DNA from: Botryotinia globosa
Taxonomy: Eukaryota; Ascomycota; Leotiomycetes; Helotiales; Sclerotiniaceae
Reading direction: 5' to 3'
Length of the DNA stretch: 64,000 nucleotides
Assembly (NCBI GenBank): GCA_014898425.1
Contig: RCSZ01000005.1
Coordinates: forward strand, 310,001 to 374,000
Shown: one piece after another, positions 49,133 through 62,129 of the stretch
Layout: each line of letters opens with the position of its first letter
How positions within the stretch are numbered: the first letter of the stretch is position 1
Made by a program: the position numbers and the translations under genes
The notes under the pieces: generated by a model
What the model saw: the letters and a program-made list of their open reading frames with translations, nothing else
Databases searched by the model: none
Told to the model about the DNA's origin: nothing

Positions 49133-50072
49133 TGTTGTTTTTAATAAATATTAATTAAATCACTTAATATTATTATAATATTAAGGAAACTAATTATAAT
49201 AATAAAATTCTATCATTATAATAAAATAATAAAAATTCAATAATATAAGAAAAATTTCTTATATTCTTTATTCTCTTTATAAGGAAGAATATTATTATAA
49301 AAATAAAATAAAGAACTCTTTATTAAAAAGGAAATCCTTTATTAGTCCTTTATTCAAAATAATAATTCATTATTTTGAAAAATTTGAAATATAACGTAGA
49401 AGCTAGTCCGAATGCGGAATGACAGACGCAATCTTGTACAATATTATTTTTCCTTTTTCTTTATTATAAAAATTGATTACAAATTAATAAAGAAAATTGA
49501 TAAAATTGATTACAAAATCAGAAATTTCAAATACATCATATACATATTATAGACTTGCGCCACCTACATACAGGAGATAGGAAAAAGTATAAATAAATAA
49601 CTTGGATTCCTATATTCAAATTGTTAGAGTAGAGAATAGCAATGAATCAACTTTAGGTATATTTTTGGGATAAGACTTTTCATTACTTCTCTAAAACTAT
49701 TGGAAGCATACAATTTTATACCCAGCGGGTTGACTTCGATATGAGGGCCTGAGGTTAAAAATTAGATCTTTGGGATTTCTCGGAAAAGAAAAGGGTCCGT
49801 GAAATATTCTAAAACGAAAGAGTCCGTAATACGAAAAGGGCTCGAGGATCTCCCGCCACATGATCTCACATGACTTATAATCTTGTAACCTTGACACAAA
49901 TCTTTTTCTAATACTCATTTTTATATATATATATAAATATATAATATAATACAATATAATTCAATAATAAATTCTATCTATTCTACTAGTCTAAGTTTTC
50001 AATATAATATTATTTTAATACTATTCTTAATTCGGCTTAGCTTATCTCATGCTAAGCGAGTGACCAACGACA
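49133..50072. repeat. Solo LTR, family A copy 2, with nested solo LTR
   Basis: Starts TGTTGTTTTTAATAAATATT and ends GACCAACGACA, flanked by perfect GTTAT duplications (49128-49132, 50073-50077). Without the nested insertion (275 bp plus duplication) it is 660 bp. It contains the gcggaatgacagacgcaatc block and a gtataaataaata TATA-like site, as expected of an LTR promoter. Confidence 0.88.
49622..49896. mobile_element. Solo LTR, 275 bp, nested, perfect 5-bp duplication
   Basis: Starts TGTTAGAGTAGAG and ends TAACCTTGACA (TG..CA), with CAAAT on both sides (49617-49621, 49897-49901). Its balanced base composition and intact CpG sites contrast with the RIPed host LTR, so it inserted later or escaped RIP. 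A second family, different from the 267-bp LTR at 47957. Confidence 0.92.
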
Positions 50073-50104
50073 GTTATTAACTAAAGTCAGCTTCTATATT
50101 ATAC

Positions 50105-51103
50105 TATTAGTCAATAATCTATGATAGATACTAATTATAATAATAAAATTCTATTATTATAATAAAATAATAAAATTCAATATTATAAGAAAAATTTCTT
50201 ATATTCTTAACTTTCTTTATATAAGGAGAAATATCATTATAAAATAAAATAAAGAATTCTTTGTTTAAAAAGAAATCCTTTATTAGTTTTTTATTCGAAT
50301 TAATAATTCATTATTTTGAAAAATTAGAAAAATTATATAAAAGTCAATTCAAATATAGAATAATAGATATAATTTTATTTTATTTTATAATATTAATTTG
50401 AAATTAATAAAGAAAATTAATTTCAAATCAAAAAATTAATTTCAAATCAAAAAATTAATTTCAAATCAGAATTTTCATATACACCATCTACATATTATAA
50501 ACTATACAAGGGGTTAGAAAAAGTATAAATAAATAACTTAGATCCTTATATTAAAATCTTTTTCTAGTACTCATTTTTATATAAATAAGAGATTATATAA
50601 TACAAATATTAATTCAAACTTTAATAATAATAATTCTATTTATATATTCTACAAGACTAAGCTTTCTATATATAGAAAAACTTGACTATACTAAACTGAG
50701 ATATATTAGAATCTTGAATATACCAGAATAATTTCCTTATTTGAATGCTTTTTATATAGTGATACTAGATTTTTTAGATATACTAATATATCGAATACTT
50801 CTTTTATAAATCTAATATAAATTTTGATAATAAATTTAACTAAATAAGCTTTTTTTATTATTAATAAATATAATTCACTTTAATTATATAATTTTTTTCG
50901 AAAATATCAAGGTTTGGAATTGAAATCGGATTTAAATTTTGATTAAAAACTTGGGCTACTATTTTTTATACCGGAATCTTGAATATACCGGATTTGATTA
51001 GTTGATAATCTCAGTCCGATATAATCAAGTTCTTCTATAGTATTATTCTAGTACTTCTCAATCAAGCCTAGTTCATCCCCTGCTAAGCGCATAACCTACA
51101 ATA
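50105..51103. repeat. LTR family A copy 3, with nested MITE
   Basis: Matches copies 1 and 2 from the actaattataataataaaat block to the gctaagcgcataacctaca end. The flanks TATAC and TATAG differ by one base, so the exact ends are less certain. It is the most decayed copy and contains a triplicated caaatcaaaaaattaatttc unit near 50430. Interrupted at about 50671-51039. Confidence 0.7.
50671..51039. mobile_element. Tc1/mariner-like MITE, about 370 bp
   Basis: Terminal inverted repeats of about 30 bp: left tatagaaaaacttgactata, complement of right tatagaagaacttgattata, continuing to actgagat on both. TA target duplications fit the flanks. The interior is AT-rich and non-coding. It exactly interrupts the LTR copy 3 alignment. 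Confidence 0.75.
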
Positions 51104-53948
51104 TATAGAAGAAAACTTAATTTGAAGTTTAAAGAAGATGAAGTTTTTATTAGAATCAATGTTTTAATATCTCTCTAATCTTTCTAGTTTTTATAAAGAA
51201 AAAGAAAATTTGATTATTTATACAAATGATAGATTAAACTAGGTTTTAAATAGATAGAAATATCGATCTGATATTTATAACGTTCTTGTTTTATCAGTAG
51301 TTAATCTCATCCGAACTCGAATCTTCAAGAAATCATCACCAAGTTTCAGTATTGAGCTCACTCATCTGTTCTGGATTAGTCCTCTTGGCACTGATCACTA
51401 CTAAGCTATCCATACAACCCCTACTATTATTATTGTAACAATAAATCAACTTCATATCCAGAGGTATTTCCCTCACTCTCTTCATTGGTCCTCATTCAAC
51501 ACAACAAGGAAAGAATAACTCAGACACACTTTACATAATTTTGTCATTATTACATGGGTCGACCTTATTCCGTGATTATCGAGGGGACGTGTGGCAAAAG
51601 GGAGGCAGTTCTTGTGTGGTTAGACAAACCAAGCCTTTTTGTAATAAATAAATATTATGATTCTTTACAAAGCCATTGTTTTCAATATCATACTATACTT
51701 CATATCCAGAGCAATTAATTTGCTTGTTTTACCAGAGGACGGAATAAACATAATTAATTCTTAAACTTAATAAAATACTACACCTAAATTGCTTCTAGCA
51801 TTCGGTGCGGGAGAGTATCATGAATCTCCTTCTACAAACAATCATTCTTTTTCATTTTAAGGATCGTTTTATTTTCACTTAGTATCCACAATACTGAAGT
51901 TCTCTTTTTTCGTATTGCTGGCTGCATCTTCGAATATATGATAATACTATAGGTGCTTGAGGGTTTTGCTTTTTGTATTTTGGAATGTACAACAGTATTG
52001 TAAGGGGTTGGAATATCTGCAGATTTTGAATTTTTAGAGCTAATACCAAATGATATCGAAAAAGCAGAGGGATAGCAATAGTGATTATCGATAGGCGCTT
52101 GTAGATATATATCACAATCCTAGGATTATACTATATCTATCTTAATAATGCTATATCTATCTTAATAGCATAGCGCTTTCTAAGACGATCTTTTATACTA
52201 CATTGATGGAATAACATTGAATTGTAATTGGTAAGTATTGAAGTGATTTTTTGCCATTTTCCAGATCGGAATTCGTTATCCTAATCGCTTGAGTTGAAAG
52301 TACTATTATCAAAACAATCAGTATTGCTGATATTCCCCTATTATTAATATTTTTATTCCCATCTATTTTGCATATATTCGTTTTCGTCATCTTCATATAT
52401 CTCTTCTATTATTACTTTTTTATATTATCATTCCTTTAGCCAATTTTCATTATAATTTTGATAATGAAACAAAAGGTTATATTCAACCACCAAGGCAGCT
52501 TTTTGAGATTGGCATCGTGTTTCAAATAGATCAATGAGGATGGAGTGGGAGGGAGGGAGGGAAGAAACGCACCAAACCCCATTTTCAACACCTCTGCAAA
52601 TTCCACCCCCTCACATTCAAGATTTGGAAACGTGAGAAAAATTGCACAGAGAGATAATGTATCACCGATCAACTCATACATATCAACAAGCAGAGGAACT
52701 TTTTCTCCATCTTTTCTGCGCGAGGAATGTAAAGAGGATTCCACGTATCGAGATGTGAGGAGTGCGAGTTCGGAGTTGAAGCTCGATTGGAGTGTGTGGA
52801 GACGGGTGTTTCTGGATCTGAATCTGAATCTGGATCTGGATCTTCAGAAGATAAAGGTACTGAAAGGGCTTCGATGAATTATAAGAAAGAATTTTTTTCC
52901 AGTTTGATATCTGAGCTGAGCTGGAAGATAAATGTCGTTTGTGTGTTTTCGCACATCTTCATCCTCATCGTCTTATCCATATCATATGGGAATTTGATAC
53001 ATGAATCGTGACGTTTGTGAAGAAAGATTGCCATTCTATTTCATTGGTTTCTGGATTCTGTTTGAACATTAGAATTCGAAGAAAAATGAGACTTGGAAAA
53101 CGGGGAATGGAGACACTAACGGTCCTTCAAAAGCGAAAAGGGCGAGAATCTCTTCGCATCTTTGCACCATGGTTGGATTTGCTGGTATTGTCCTGTTGGA
53201 GTTTTTAATAATTGATCTCCTATTCGTTGGATTGTCTAGAGAATATCTAGATCAAATCAAGAAACACGAATAGCCAACTTCAACCTAGAGATTTGGGGAA
53301 AAGTCACTTTTCTAATTGAAACAAAGGGATAGAAATAAGAGCAAGACTGCGATAGATTGCTGGCACACATGAAATTAAATAATATTTCCCCAACATCAAA
53401 CCGATCTGGTCGCCTAATATATAACCCATCAATCCTGCGCCTCGAATCCTCTGGGTCGATTGTTGGAATAGGCCTGAGCTTGGCCTTCGACATGTTTCCA
53501 AGTTGACCGGCGAGAATCCTTGACTCCGCAACGCTACACTCGGTAAATAAGGAGAGGTCGAGTAGAGTTTGACAATAAATATTGATTCGGTAGGTTGGAT
53601 AATGCCGGACCTTAAAATCGACCCAAAGTAACGAATTTTCGTCTTCAATGTGAAAGCGGTATGATTTTTTTTATTTGATCGTCTGAAAGCGCTCCAACCA
53701 CAACCACAATGTTATGCATTTCTCGCAGTAGCCTAAGATATGGGGACTGACACTATGGCCGATATTTGCGGCAGCTTGAATGGTGTCGATGAAGGTCTGA
53801 CCTCTTTCCTATATATCTCTGATATTGTGATCTATGAGGCGGAAGGTGAGCAACTGTTCGCCTTATCGTGGTTCGTTTTCAGATTTGAATGATGTGTTCC
53901 TCCGTCTCCGCAGTCATCGTCACCCATAATTTTAGCACTTTCTATTAC
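51104..53948. other. Transition from the transposon block to genic DNA
   Basis: Composition rises to normal from about 51300. No complete gene is recognised. A small plus-strand frame at 53741 (50 codons) and a minus frame at 53304-53648 lack domains. The one frame with protein-like character is described separately at 52436-52744. Confidence 0.45.
52436..52744 (-). pseudogene. Possible gene fragment, unrecognised
   Basis: A 102-codon minus frame contains a protein-like amphipathic stretch (VPLLVDMYELIGDTLSLCAI, then FLTFPNLECEGVEFAEVLK). The same frame extends upstream without a start. It then degenerates after GFGAFL at a pyrimidine-rich tract. It could be an internal exon remnant. No family is recognised and the adjoining repeats leave no room for a full gene. 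Confidence 0.25.
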
Positions 53949-56900
53949 TTATTCATCCATCTCAATGTCAGAACCTTCAAATATGCCCCCGTCGGTAGAC
54001 CCATCAGAAAATACTTTCCGGTCGTATTCAAATATTCTAGCTCCTCCAGTTACAAGAAGCTCTTCAATCAAGTGATCATTCTCGCTACTATCCTCGCTGG
54101 AATCAGATCGTATAGCAGGATCTTTTATACCCGCCACTAGAATTTTCAAGGGGCTATAATAAGCGAGTGATGTGATATCGAATGGATCCATCACACAATA
54201 GTTCAAATCTGCCCCCCCTGCTATCAATAAAGATATGCCAGCTCTCCACCTCCTGTACACTGCTTTCTGAAGAAGACTTTCTGTTGTATTTTTCTTATCG
54301 AAAGTCGACGACAGATGAATGATAGTTTGAAGCGATTTTGGGGCGTCATAATGGAGATCAGGATGCATACCAAGGCCGAGAAGAAGTTTTAGGACAACTT
54401 CTTCCTTTCTCATAAAGACTTCCTCTATGACTTCGTGGAATAGCTCTGCTTTGGTGAGACCCAAAGTCGCCGCTTGCTCTACAAGAAATTGAAGTTTTGC
54501 TTCCTTATCACATTGTGCAAAGGCCGCCAGGACTGGAAGGGGACGGTACTTGGGGCATTTGAACCCTTGCATATAGTTTAAAAGAAGTTGGAATCTTTCC
54601 ATTGAATCCATGCTTATAACAAGTGCAAGAAGGACCGATTCTGTTTCTGGGATAAGACTTCGAGTGAGGTAAAACCTACGAGCTTCAAGGGCCATTCCGA
54701 AGCTATTTCGAGTTCACTCCTGGCAACCAACGCCAACGGTTCCTGGACAGGATGTAAAAGCGCATAAGAAAAAGGTTTCCACCAGAAATGGAAATCGTCT
54801 CTTAGTATCAAATCCCATTTATTTGTGATCAGCTGTATAAAATCGAGAAGTCTGTAGCTGCTCCTGTATAATCTTCCCCCAATGAATCTAATGATTTCTA
54901 TGAGAACCAAGAATATGAAGCTACTACCTTTTTTTTTCGCAAGCTCCAAGACGGTTTGAAACCTATCATACGTTTTTGATATATTTCTGGGGTCATTGAT
55001 GTAGTGGCGTACATGTGCCACGTTCTCGAAATGGATAGCAACGGAAAGAGGAGGGCATTCTCCAAGTTCCAAAGGTACGTCAACAGTCGCGTTGTATTCG
55101 TCAATGAGTAGTCTTTCCACATGTCTCAGCTCAAAAAAACTTGCGTAATAAATCGTTGTACCAAGATCGTTCCCATTCTCCCATTTGACATTCGAGCCGG
55201 CGAACCGCAAAGAATCTTTATAGCCTTTTTGGCCAAACCAGGCCTCTCTCCAATGGTACGAGTCCAGATATTGGACAATATATCTCGCTGTTTCCATGTC
55301 GTTTTGATATGAACAACCTCTCGCATGAGATAGCCAGTGGCTGAAATGGTACGTCCATATAATTTTATGGATATTCTGTGCAGTGAACCCATTGATGTAA
55401 TTTAGGCAGCATTCAAGAGCGAACAGGTGTAGAGAGGGCTCATCGAAGCCATTCATATATGTAAATTTCAGATAAGTTGATGTCAGATACTCGGGAACTG
55501 AGAAGTGGGACAATTGTACATATTCTCTGACACTCTGTGATTCGGTCGAGGTTGCCCAATCATCACATACCCTGTATTTACCATTGTTGATATCAAGGGT
55601 AACCAAACTCCCTAAAATGCCAAGCAGTTCGTCTGGATTCTCGAATCGATTATCAACGTTGAACGAAGATTTCGAATCAATTCCTGCCGCTACGGCTTCA
55701 GCTAATTCATGCATCGTTAGTTTCTCGCGACAAATCACCAGCCACTTCAGTGCAGCAACGACTAGGTCTGTGTAATCTTCATGAATATTTGAAATCATTC
55801 TTTCGTATGTAGCATGCAGAGTTCGAGGCAGGCTCTTTAGAGTCTTTCGTAACATAGCTGGAGTGGGGCACCTTCTTAGGGCATCGAGCTGACAGGTCAC
55901 CCACAGGAACCTACCACAAAGTAAGATTCTAGAACAGATAGAGCTATCTAGGGGATAAAGACTTACATTCCATTAGCACTGTCCCCCAATGTCATTTCTA
56001 TTTCAGTCTCAATCTCAGGTGGCCACTTTCTTAATTTTGTGTCGTTTTCCAACTGTGTTTTGACGTATTGGCGTGTGTCCGAGTTGACATGTTCATTTCT
56101 GATGAGAAATGTGGAGACTTTGGGTATCTCATCTATGATTCCTTTGATGTCCGCTTCCTTCCGACTGGTCATAAATAGATGCAAACTAATGTAAGCCCAT
56201 GAGGACACCTCTCGCAGTAATTCGCAGACAACCTGTCGATTGCCTTGCTCGTAACCTCTAGGACATTCGTCCACTGCGTCTAAGATTCGATAAAAAGTTC
56301 CAGGCATCATCAATGCGGCTTTCAACATGGCTTTCAGAGTTTCTAATTGCGGAATAGTGAATTGAATGTCTTTGTAGATGGCTAGAGCACCATCGAGCGC
56401 GGCGTCATATTTGACGAGGAGTTGTATCAGAATTGAGCAAAGTAAATTATTGGCATTTTGTTTTTCGGTTTCATTGAAAGAGAAGTAGTAATATGCGATG
56501 AAACAGTCAGAATTATTGGCACAATAATCGGTCATATCCTGAACAACTGTTGAGCTGTATGTCTATTAGCACGCGAGCATAAATTTCTTCATGGTGATGG
56601 AGGGCTGCCCGTACCCCAGAATTGTTTTGCCGCAGCCTGATAGACCCTGGACCCAAGGGAAGGAATTATCGCTCGTCTTCCAATTGCTGTATTCATTACT
56701 TCGAAGAAACCATGACCCGGTGCCAGGTTCAAAGTGTCTTCGCGCCAAGTCATGGTTTGTTTTCGGGTCTGCAGTTGACAACCAATGGAGAAGGTCCTTT
56801 TTCTTAGATGCTGTTGCGGCCGATCAGTAATTTCTAGGACTCATGCATAGATTTGTTTACCTCGGGCTTTTATCTTTTCACGAGACTCGAAATCCAAACT

Positions 56901-57544
56901 TTGCTGAGTGATTGTGCATTTTATATCCTGGATGCTATCCTCAACATCTCGAGTATGTTGGACGATGTTTGTATGATTTGTATTGATACTCTCATTAAAA
57001 AGACTGAAATCATGCCTAATATCGCGAGCATCATCCTTAAATTCACGTATGTGGTCTTCAATCCTCTGCGCATTTTTCTTGATATCTCGAGTGTCGCATA
57101 GAGCCTGCTGGGCATACTTCTCGATTGCTGCAATGATTTGTCCGAAGTAAGACTTAGCACAGCTTTAATTTCCAACATGTATTTTAGACCGCGTACAGTT
57201 GGTCGGACTGAATTGCAATATCAAACTGTTCCCTAATATCATCAAACCTTGATAAACAAATTCTTTTCCTCTAATCTTTGTTGGACTTCGTTGATGACTT
57301 CCCGACATTCTTTCCAGGGCTGTTCCGCTTGTTCAACGAGGCAGAATCGCCCTTCACTTTCATCGATCGCAGCTATATTCTTCAACCCTTGGTATGAAGC
57401 AAGGAATCTCCGCAATGTCTTTAGCATACGCTCTAGATCAGTTCGATTATGTTCAGACAGTCCAACAGTCTTCGACAAAGCCTGGGCTAATTGAATACAA
57501 GCAATGATGCTGGCTGTGAGCCCGAGAACGCTGACTGGATCCAT
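53949..57544 (-). CDS. NLR-like STAND protein with NACHT domain, six exons
   Basis: Minus exons 57544-57248, 57152-56861, 56810-56615, 56554-55967, 55910-54718 and 54646-53949 keep frame and give 1087 residues. The start (MDPVSVLGLTASIIACIQLA) is the common fungal STAND N-terminal domain. Residues about 100-197 are a coiled coil. The NACHT has Walker A GLSGCGKT (252-259), Walker B ILDAVDEC (352-359), a sensor-like HLFMTSR and the GMFLWV motif created by splicing at 55967/55910. A helical middle region and a C-terminal part with ankyrin-like segments (GGADLNY, LLVTGGARI) follow. Such proteins act as nucleotide-switched innate immune or incompatibility receptors. Two introns are less certain: the first (GTTTGA donor) and the last (GTGAAC, 71 bp). 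Without the last one the frame stops at 54614. Confidence 0.85.
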
Positions 57545-60357
57545 CTTGATGGTCCCCCTTTTGAGCCTTGTCGGAGATCAGAAAACCAAGTACTATCAAC
57601 AGCCAAACAATATTAATTGCACAGCATCCAAATTACCTGTGGTTATGTTAAAAACAACGATGCAGCTGTTAGCAGACACTGATCAAAGAATCGAAAAAGA
57701 GAATGAGAAGAGCCGTTCCTGAAAATCTTGTTTCCTGCGAAGGTTGGCGAAAGGTAAGATGTAAGATAGCCTGGATTTTCGCATCCTCCATCGATAGGCT
57801 ACATGAGCATAGCCTCACGAATCATGTTGTGTAACTAGCTGAGCCACCACACTCTGGATAGAGAAGTCTAACGAAGCAGCCAAACGACTGGGGTTAATTG
57901 AACCCATACTCTCGAGTTATAGACCCAAAAGATCGCAGAGTGCATTCATTTATTGTAATCCAGAACAGGAATTTGCAACAGCTCGACTGCAGTTAATGAG
58001 ATGAGATGGGTTCCGAATCAAACAGGGCATAGCAACGTGCGTACTATTCCATCGGTTTGTCCAATGCTGCTATTACAATAACAACTTTTTACTGCTATTT
58101 GCTTTTTTGCCGTGATCCGAGCAACGTATTCAGTCTCCCTTCCTCTCCCAAGCCCCAAAGCTCCTTCCTGTCTCCTGAAAATCATCCCACATCTCCTAAC
58201 CTGCCTAATACGCCTGGTTGGAGCCCTCCCTGCGCTTCTTTGTTCGAGGAGGAGAGGAGGGGAGATTGCAAACGCTGGATCCAAGGCCGAACTACCCCAA
58301 GATCAATTACCCGCAAGGGAGAAGCTTCAAAACGAAAAGGATCGCAAATTATGGCAAGATTGTTGCTGACCAAAGCAAGAGCGGAGTGAACGGTGAAATG
58401 ACAGGTAGAGAATGACATGACGTCGCCCAGTAAAACCTTCAATGACATGACAATGACATAAACGTGTATTCAACGGCCCAAATATCAAAAGTGAGTAACA
58501 AACTTTCAAGGCTCCTGGAATGGCAGTTTTAGACGACTCTGGCCTTGAAGAGCCTTGATGGAACTTTCTCTCAAGCAACCAAAGCTAATGAGGTTGTTTT
58601 ATGCATCCTGAGCATCCCCAGAAACTACCACGTGAACGCTTTTGACCTTCTCCAATTAATAGATTTGTTTTGCCCCCAGAATGACCATGTGTACAGAGAT
58701 GTAAGATATTGCCCAGCTCAAGAGTTTGTTAACGTGGTCAGTTGGGGAGATTGCCATGTATTTTGATAGAATCTTGCCAACGTATGTTTTGATACGTTGC
58801 TGGCCGCTGTGATAACTGGCATATTAGTCAATGTAAACACACACAAATGTGTAGGCCCAGCATGATGATAGCAAAGTAAACAACGATTCATTTGGTGATG
58901 TCAATATGCCTCGGTTTAATTATCAAACAGAAGCTCCCTCTGAGTTGTTTTTACAGCGAAGACAAATGCGTCAGTGATCAAGTCTCTCCAAGAACGGGTC
59001 TCAAAAGGACTCCACCGCCACGCCGAGCAAGGTACGACGACGTGTTTTATGGACCTTTCGGGTATCTCTCCGACATCGTGCAGCTCTTGCGGCTCGGTCA
59101 ACAAATAGTGGTACCGCACACTGGGTAACATGATTGTGGCAGTGACATATATTGCCACGAACGGTGACGGATCTTAACACGGTGAGGAAAAGAGAGATGG
59201 CTGTGGATAGCAAAACGAATACGTGCAGATGAAGCTATGGTATGGGGACAGCCCCAGCTTGTATTGCAGATTCAAACCGAACCACTCTTTGACAAGGGCG
59301 GGGTTGGGGTTGCAAGTTGCTACGCCGCTGTTTTCTATTGATGAAGAAAGGAAAGACGAAAAAAGGAAATTGAGAGGAGGGAGAAAGGAAAGAAGGATGG
59401 ATGCATTTCATCCGTGATACTGATGCAGTCTGCAGACCTGCACAAGCTGCACTGCCTTGAACCTTCCTTCAATTGCCGGACAAGACGACAACTTATGGAG
59501 ACTTTCCTGCCACCTCGGGAGTTTTGAATTGAATTGAAGTTTGAAGTATCGGTACGTGTCAATTGATGGCAGAGCTGACGAAGAAAAGAATGGCTGGAGA
59601 TTAGGCTCGGTCGCGATGGAAGAAAAGGAATGAAAGGAGTAGTACTGTATTTTCAGCCGTTCCACTTTGAAACTTCCGCTGGCTGGCTCACCCAAAAAAA
59701 ACATCAAAGGAATCTCAACTTTTGCCAAGACTTTGCGGAGAGTGAGGTAACTTTTGGCGCTAATGGATAAACGAATCTCGGACGGGTCACGGGAGACGGA
59801 AGCGGCGCAGTGTCAGTGTGTCAGTGTGTGAGTGTGTGACTGTGTGACTGTGTGACTGTGAGAGACCTCGGGAGTGTGGAAAAGAAGGCTGGGAAATTCA
59901 AAAGAGTTCGAACAAGGGTCTGGAAACCTTGACAGTTAAGGGTTTGCGATGACAACCAATAGGATTGGCGTCTGATATCAACGGATCCGGAAAGACCCCT
60001 TGACTTTAACCACCTCCACTACCTAGGTACTTTGTAGTAAATTGTAATATGTGAAGCTTGGTTAGTGTGAAGCCGACTTTTACACTGAAGTGTGAGGTTC
60101 TCTCACAGGAGAACCGAGGTCAACCAGATCATCGAATGAAACAGATTGCGTGTTTTCTTCTTATCAATTCGTATCAATTGTTTACGAGACGACATGTTTG
60201 TGAAAGCTGACCAGTGTAGCTCCCTTGACATATTTGATTAAACGTATCAAAATTCAATTGATTGATTGATGAAGCTCTAGATTTACTACACCATGTTCTT
60301 TCTGCAGAGGACTGATCCGTGATATCTGATTCGACTTCTTTTCCATGTGAAGCTCGG

Positions 60358-60397
<40 letters not shown>

Positions 60398-62129
60398 CCC
60401 TGGTATGATGAGCTGATGAGCTTCTATGATGAGCTTCCCAGTTACACTGTTAAACTTACACAGTTACACTCCATCGATCTTATCCCATCATCCAATCAAT
60501 GCGCTCCACGATACGAGTCAACGTCAGGGGTCTCTCAAGTGTGCACTGTGAGGAGCTGAAGCTTAAGGAAATTGAATTTATTTCTTACGGCATCCAAACC
60601 TAGACATATCCATCTCCGAGTCTCCGACATCATACATGGTCCATCGCAGACGGCCAATGGTGAGGACCGTGAGGACCGTGAGGACCGTGAGGCTACCTAG
60701 ATTCCTGTTTGGGATGATGGATGAGATGATTGATTGATTGATGGTGGTTTGTTTTCATTTCTCTACAATCAAAGGATGTCCAACCGGAGCGTGTCTTCTA
60801 TCGGAAACGTGCACACATAAGTGCGATGGCTGGGGGGGGGGGGCCGAGAACACATGAACACGAAGATACACGAAGATCCACTGACGCTTCATACCCGATC
60901 GAGAAGGAAAGTGGAGTCTGGGAAGAGTGGAGAGTGGAGAGTCTCCACTGAAGAGCTAGTAGCGATGCATATGGAAGGACAAGAGAAGATGAAGACAGTG
61001 ATGGACGGTCTGACCTCTGACCACAGCAATTTCATGTGAAGCCCTTGGAGTGGGAGATGTAGGTTGACGCCACAAATATCGATAAATGAAATGCATGGAT
61101 TGCCGATGAATCGATGATATGCTAGTATGTATGTAGTGTGCGGAGTCGGATGGAGGGATTCCAGGTTTGAGTGGTTTGTTTACATTGCATCCTATTTGGG
61201 ATATATTCTATATTCATCATCCATCACCTAAGCACCTCACCTTGTCCCTTCACTCCCCCCATCAATCATAAAACCTGCCCGTCTTCCCTACCACTTTTTT
61301 CATCACTTTCTGCACTGCATGGCAACTCACTCGGCTTCCTACAATGTAATGCAACCATTCACCATGACAATTCTTGGGTAATTACTTGATGCAGTTAGTC
61401 TGAAATAATATCATATTCCCAATATCCCAATATCCCATTATCCATTATCCATTATCCCAACATCACCAGAAAGTGAATGTAAACAATGTACAGAGTAAAC
61501 AAACAAATAATCCTGCCTGCCTGCCTGCCTGCCTGCCTCTCTAGGTATACCTAATAAAAAAATCACCATGGCGGTCGATATAATTTAAAATTGAATGACC
61601 CTGCTGCCTGCTGCCTGCTTTGATGGAAAAATTGGAACAAAATTGAAAATTGAATATCCAACCACCTTGATTTCTCTAAACTTGCTCCCACCACCCTTCT
61701 CGCTCAGTTCACCCTACCTGCCCCTTCGAATCTCTCTCCACCATCTTCTTTCCCTCTTTCCCTCTTTCCCTCTTTCAATCCTCCCACCCCACATCAACAC
61801 AAATACAACCTCAAAATCGCATCCCCAATCAATTTTGTACACACACACACACACACACACATACACACACTCTTCATACCTACCTACCTACCTACTTTCT
61901 CCCATTGCACTCTCGCAATAACTTCAATATCCTCTTGCTACTCTTTGTTCATCTTGAAAGACCTCATAATATATTTGTTGAATTCTGAAAGACGAGTCAA
62001 GAAACGTTACCCCGTAAACGTTTTCTTCCCTCTTCCTTCTACCTCAAGAAGTAGAGATCCTTCTTGTGATATCCTTTCGGTACGCTGAAAGGTATTCGAG
62101 AAGTGTTCTCGCATTGAAAGGTCGTCAAC
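57545..62129. other. Long intergenic region and hex1 upstream region
   Basis: About 4.6 kb without a recognised gene. Overlapping frames on both strands near 58018-58448 and 58892-59213 have no domain or splice logic. Microsatellites: gtgtgact units at about 59812-59862, (GA)n at 60360-60395, ccgtgaggac units at about 60660-60695, a G run at 60831, (TGCC)n at 61512-61538 and (AC)n at about 61839-61870. The C/T-rich stretch 61680-61920 is probably the hex1 core promoter and transcription start region. Confidence 0.55.
60360..60395 (+). repeat. (GA)n microsatellite
   Basis: Thirty-six bases of alternating GA, uninterrupted. Confidence 0.95.

Noticed and set aside
49697..49954. 85-codon minus-strand frame
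   Set aside because: It lies almost entirely inside a solo LTR with target duplications and has no domain.
52545..52877. 110-codon plus-strand frame with alternating Asp/Leu tail
   Set aside because: The DLNLNLDLDL tail comes from a (gatctg)n-like repeat; no domain or start support.
61595..61921. 108-codon frame upstream of hex1 as an exon supplying the missing ATG
   Set aside because: It reads through pyrimidine-rich and (AC)n sequence, and I saw no convincing donor and acceptor joining it in phase to 62121. It is not fully excluded without RNA data.
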